Assembly: GCA_903944555.1 (NCBI GenBank)
Contig: CAJASG010000628.1
Location: 1-5,996 of the forward strand
From: an uncultured beta proteobacterium
GTDB lineage: Bacteria; Pseudomonadota; Gammaproteobacteria; Burkholderiales; Burkholderiaceae_C
Length of the DNA stretch: 5,996 bases
Direction of reading: 5' to 3'
Shown here: positions 5,621-5,996 of the stretch, piece after piece
Layout of the letters: each line of letters starts with the position of its first letter
Position numbering within the stretch: the stretch's first letter is position 1
The notes under the pieces: model-generated
Seen by the model: only the letters and a program-made list of their open reading frames with translations
What the model was told of the DNA's origin: nothing
Database searches by the model: none
Position numbers and translations under genes: made by a program

Positions 5621-5996
5621 ATGGACGCGTTGACCAGCTTTTTTGCCGAAATTCAGACCTGGATTTTTGAGACCCTGGTACAGCCCGCGCTGTTTGCGTT
5701 GGGTTTGGGCGGGTTTCTGGAAGACGGCTATAGCGCCACCAGTTGGTTCATGGTGGGCGTGCTCCAGTTGGGGGTGATGCTGGTGGTGATTGCGCCGCTG
5801 CAACGCTGGCGCCCGGTGGAGCCGCTAACCGATCGGGCCGCCGTTCGCACCGATGTAATTTACACCCTGATTCATCGCTTGGGCCTGTTTCGGCTGGCGC
5901 TGTTTTTCTCGGTAGATCCGCTGTTTGATGACTTGCTTGGCGTGCTGCGGGTGGCCGGGTGGTCGACCTTTCACTTGGACGACGTTTGGCCCGGGG
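5621..5996 (+). CDS. Membrane protein, sterol desaturase/fatty acid hydroxylase-like, N-terminal part
   Basis: An open frame from the ATG at 5621 runs out of the window after 125 codons. It begins MDALTSFFAEIQTWIFETLV. Residues 41-60 (SWFMVGVLQLGVMLVVIAPL) are a clear membrane helix and about 80-97 a likely second one. The stretch VRTDVIYTLIHRLGLFRLALFF is what I recall from the N-terminal region of beta-proteobacterial sterol desaturase/fatty acid hydroxylase family members, which are di-iron membrane enzymes. The diagnostic histidine boxes would lie further downstream and cannot be seen, so the assignment is provisional. GGAGG at 5604-5608 lies 12 bases upstream, a slightly long spacing. 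The start is only eight bases after the deacetylase stop codon, so the two genes are probably co-transcribed. Confidence 0.7.
   Translation, partial: MDALTSFFAEIQTWIFETLVQPALFALGLGGFLEDGYSATSWFMVGVLQLGVMLVVIAPLQRWRPVEPLTDRAAVRTDVIYTLIHRLGLFRLALFFSVDPLFDDLLGVLRVAGWSTFHLDDVWPG

Overview
The window looks like chromosomal DNA of a betaproteobacterium, most likely a member of the Comamonadaceae (Rhodoferax/Polaromonas/Acidovorax type). This rests on recognised protein style and gene types (a REC-DUF3369-HD-GYP regulator, the small MAKGQ-type protein, a DUF2726 membrane-anchored protein), moderately high GC, and a GTAGCTGGTTGCGCA-like motif that resembles dispersed repeats I recall from this family. 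No database search was possible.

Left part (1-515): about 330 bases without a convincing gene. They hold a tRNA/tmRNA 3'-end-like stretch (about 180-208), followed by a strong rho-independent terminator (221-254). Next comes a 47-codon gene for a lysine-rich hypothetical protein (335-478). It converges on a minus-strand gene for a DUF2726 protein with one N-terminal membrane helix (516-1226).

Middle (1227-3721): a 146-base spacer with inverted repeats separates the DUF2726 gene from a second minus-strand gene. That gene encodes a response regulator with receiver, DUF3369 and HD-GYP domains (1373-2902), a probable cyclic-di-GMP phosphodiesterase. A 72-base divergent promoter region separates it from a plus-strand RsuA-type pseudouridine synthase gene (2975-3721).

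Right part (3722-5996): a plus-strand run of three genes. They encode an exported seven-bladed YVTN/YncE-like beta-propeller (3818-4801), a NodB-type polysaccharide deacetylase with a lipoprotein-like signal (4812-5612), and the N-terminal part of a membrane protein resembling the sterol desaturase/fatty acid hydroxylase family (5621 to the window end). The tight spacing suggests co-transcription and an envelope-related role. However, a clear intrinsic terminator sits at the beginning of the deacetylase gene, so the operon may be attenuated at that junction.

I found no CRISPR array, insertion sequence or phage gene. Most of the window is ordinary core or lineage-specific genome content. The features most worth a second look are the terminator overlapping the deacetylase start, the repeat-like DNA that encodes its signal peptide, and the tmRNA-like 3' end at the left edge.
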